Source: Bacillota bacterium (GTDB lineage Bacteria; Bacillota; Clostridia; Christensenellales; CAG-138). Taken from it: DNA of 6,034 nucleotides. The notes below the pieces were generated by a model, which saw only the letters and a program-made list of their open reading frames with translations, had not been told where the DNA came from and made no database searches. The stretch spans positions 1 through 6,034 of the forward strand of contig JAFABA010000046.1 in assembly GCA_023426265.1 (NCBI GenBank), given 5' to 3'. Below are positions 5,323 to 6,034 of this stretch, one piece after another (position 1 is the stretch's first letter; each line of letters opens with the position of its first letter). Made by a program: the position numbers and the translations under genes.

Positions 5323-6034
5323 ATGCTTTTACAGGTGATATTTGAAGGACTGGTCATGGGGACAATTTACGCATTGATTGCCATGGGCATCGCACTCGTT
5401 TGGGGTGTCATGAATATTCTAAGTTTTTCTCAGGGCGAGTTCATGATGCTTGCCATGTATCTTGCGTTTTATTGCAATCTTTGGCTTGGCTTGGATCCAA
5501 TCGCATCGCTTCCGATCATAATGGTGCTGATGTTTTTCTTCGGCGTCGTCACGTATAAAACACTGATCAGCAAGGCCCTGAAAGGCCCGATACTTTCCCA
5601 GAGGCTGATTACCTTTGCCCTAGGTATGGTTTTGACAAATGCCGTTCTGATGCTGGTGGGCGGACAATATAAAAATGTGCCAGATTTGATGTTTTCAGGG
5701 TCGGTGGATCTTGGAGTCTTGATGGTCAGCAAGCAGAAGCTGGTTCCGCTTGCTGTATCGGTCGTTGTAACCGGGCTGTTGTTCCTGTTTATGAACAAAA
5801 CAAAAGCGGGCAAGGCTATCCGCGCAACGTCTCAGGATAAAGAAGCGGCCGGCCTGATGGGCATTAACACAGAAAAGGCATATACGATCGCGTTTGGCAT
5901 CTCCGCGGCCATCGCTGGCGCAGCGGGATGTGCGCTTTCTTATTACTACTACATATCTCCTTCTGTAGGCGCTCCGTTCCTGATATTTGGGTTTATTGCC
6001 GTTTGCCTGGGCGGATTTGGGAGCATTGGCGGGG
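5323..6034 (+). CDS. LivH-type permease of an amino acid/amide ABC transporter (partial, runs off window)
   Basis: The frame opens at an ATG preceded by GGGGAGGAG (5304-5312, 10 bases away) and stays open for 237 codons to the window edge, so the C-terminus (about 50-60 residues of a usual 290) is missing. The product is strongly hydrophobic, with membrane segments near residues 5-30, 37-55, 58-78, 92-113, 137-158, 188-206 and one starting about 213. Family signatures are M-N-I-L-S-F-S-Q-G-E-F-M-M after the first segment, the equivalent of LivH's N-F-A-H-G-E. The cytoplasmic loop A-I-R-A-T-S-Q-D-K-E-A-A-G-L-M-G-I-N matches the R-A-x-x-x-D-x-x-x-A-x-L-x-G-I-N contact with the ATPase, and G-G-F-G-S-I-G-G lies near the end. 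It forms one half of the membrane channel with a LivM-type partner, driven by two ATPases, all expected next downstream. The 138-base gap with a stem-loop separates it from the binding protein, but orientation and function place it in the same operon. Confidence 0.9.
   Translation, partial: MLLQVIFEGLVMGTIYALIAMGIALVWGVMNILSFSQGEFMMLAMYLAFYCNLWLGLDPIASLPIIMVLMFFFGVVTYKTLISKALKGPILSQRLITFALGMVLTNAVLMLVGGQYKNVPDLMFSGSVDLGVLMVSKQKLVPLAVSVVVTGLLFLFMNKTKAGKAIRATSQDKEAAGLMGINTEKAYTIAFGISAAIAGAAGCALSYYYYISPSVGAPFLIFGFIAVCLGGFGSIGG

Noticed and set aside
5469..5813. A 114-codon minus-strand open frame at the right end
   Set aside because: It lies opposite the LivH-type permease, which has clear family motifs and a ribosome site; the antisense product has none.
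1..6034. Search for CRISPR arrays, tRNA/rRNA genes, insertion sequences and phage-type genes
   Set aside because: No regularly spaced repeats, cloverleaf-like sequences, transposase motifs or terminal inverted repeats were seen; the window looks like ordinary metabolic chromosomal DNA.

Overview
The window shows the tail of one gene followed by a co-directional plus-strand gene cluster that looks like a transporter-linked metabolic operon. Purine-rich Shine-Dalgarno sequences (AGGAGG-like) precede the downstream genes. Coding DNA is of moderate GC content with AT-rich intergenic DNA, and the transporter has a typical lipoprotein signal on its solute-binding subunit. Together these suggest a Gram-positive bacterium, most likely a moderate-GC Clostridia-type Firmicute. 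This is an inference from style; nothing in the window is a taxonomic marker.

Layout: (1) bases 3-227 encode the C-terminal end of a MOFRL-domain glycerate 2-kinase / hydroxypyruvate reductase-like protein. (2) Bases 228-526 are AT-rich non-coding DNA with a good sigma-A-type promoter (337-365), two weaker promoter-like elements and two related near-palindromes that share ACGTGTTTAT. (3) Three enzyme genes follow: a shikimate-dehydrogenase-fold oxidoreductase (527-1429), a compact M29 aminopeptidase / NicX-like metalloprotein (1507-2472) and a class V PLP-dependent aminotransferase/lyase (2507-3793). (4) A perfect 10+1+10 inverted repeat lies in the gap before a LivK-type lipoprotein solute-binding protein (3853-5184). 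(5) A 12-15 bp stem-loop without a U-tract separates this from a LivH-type permease (5323 onward), which runs off the window end. The rest of the transporter (second permease, two ATPases) is expected downstream.

How the genes may work together: the transporter belongs to the branched-chain amino acid / amide (HAAT) class, so the imported compound is probably an amino acid, amide, short peptide or similar carboxylate. The three enzymes (metal-dependent hydrolase or ring-cleavage-like protein, PLP enzyme, NADP-type oxidoreductase) would make a plausible short pathway for it. All three carry departures from their textbook families. The dehydrogenase keeps the catalytic Lys and Asp but has lost several shikimate-binding positions. 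The M29-like protein keeps the metal-ligand pattern but is short and lacks the usual Tyr. The PLP enzyme keeps the PLP lysine but lacks the desulfurase cysteine. The substrate cannot be named from the sequence, and this unassigned pathway is the most interesting content of the window.
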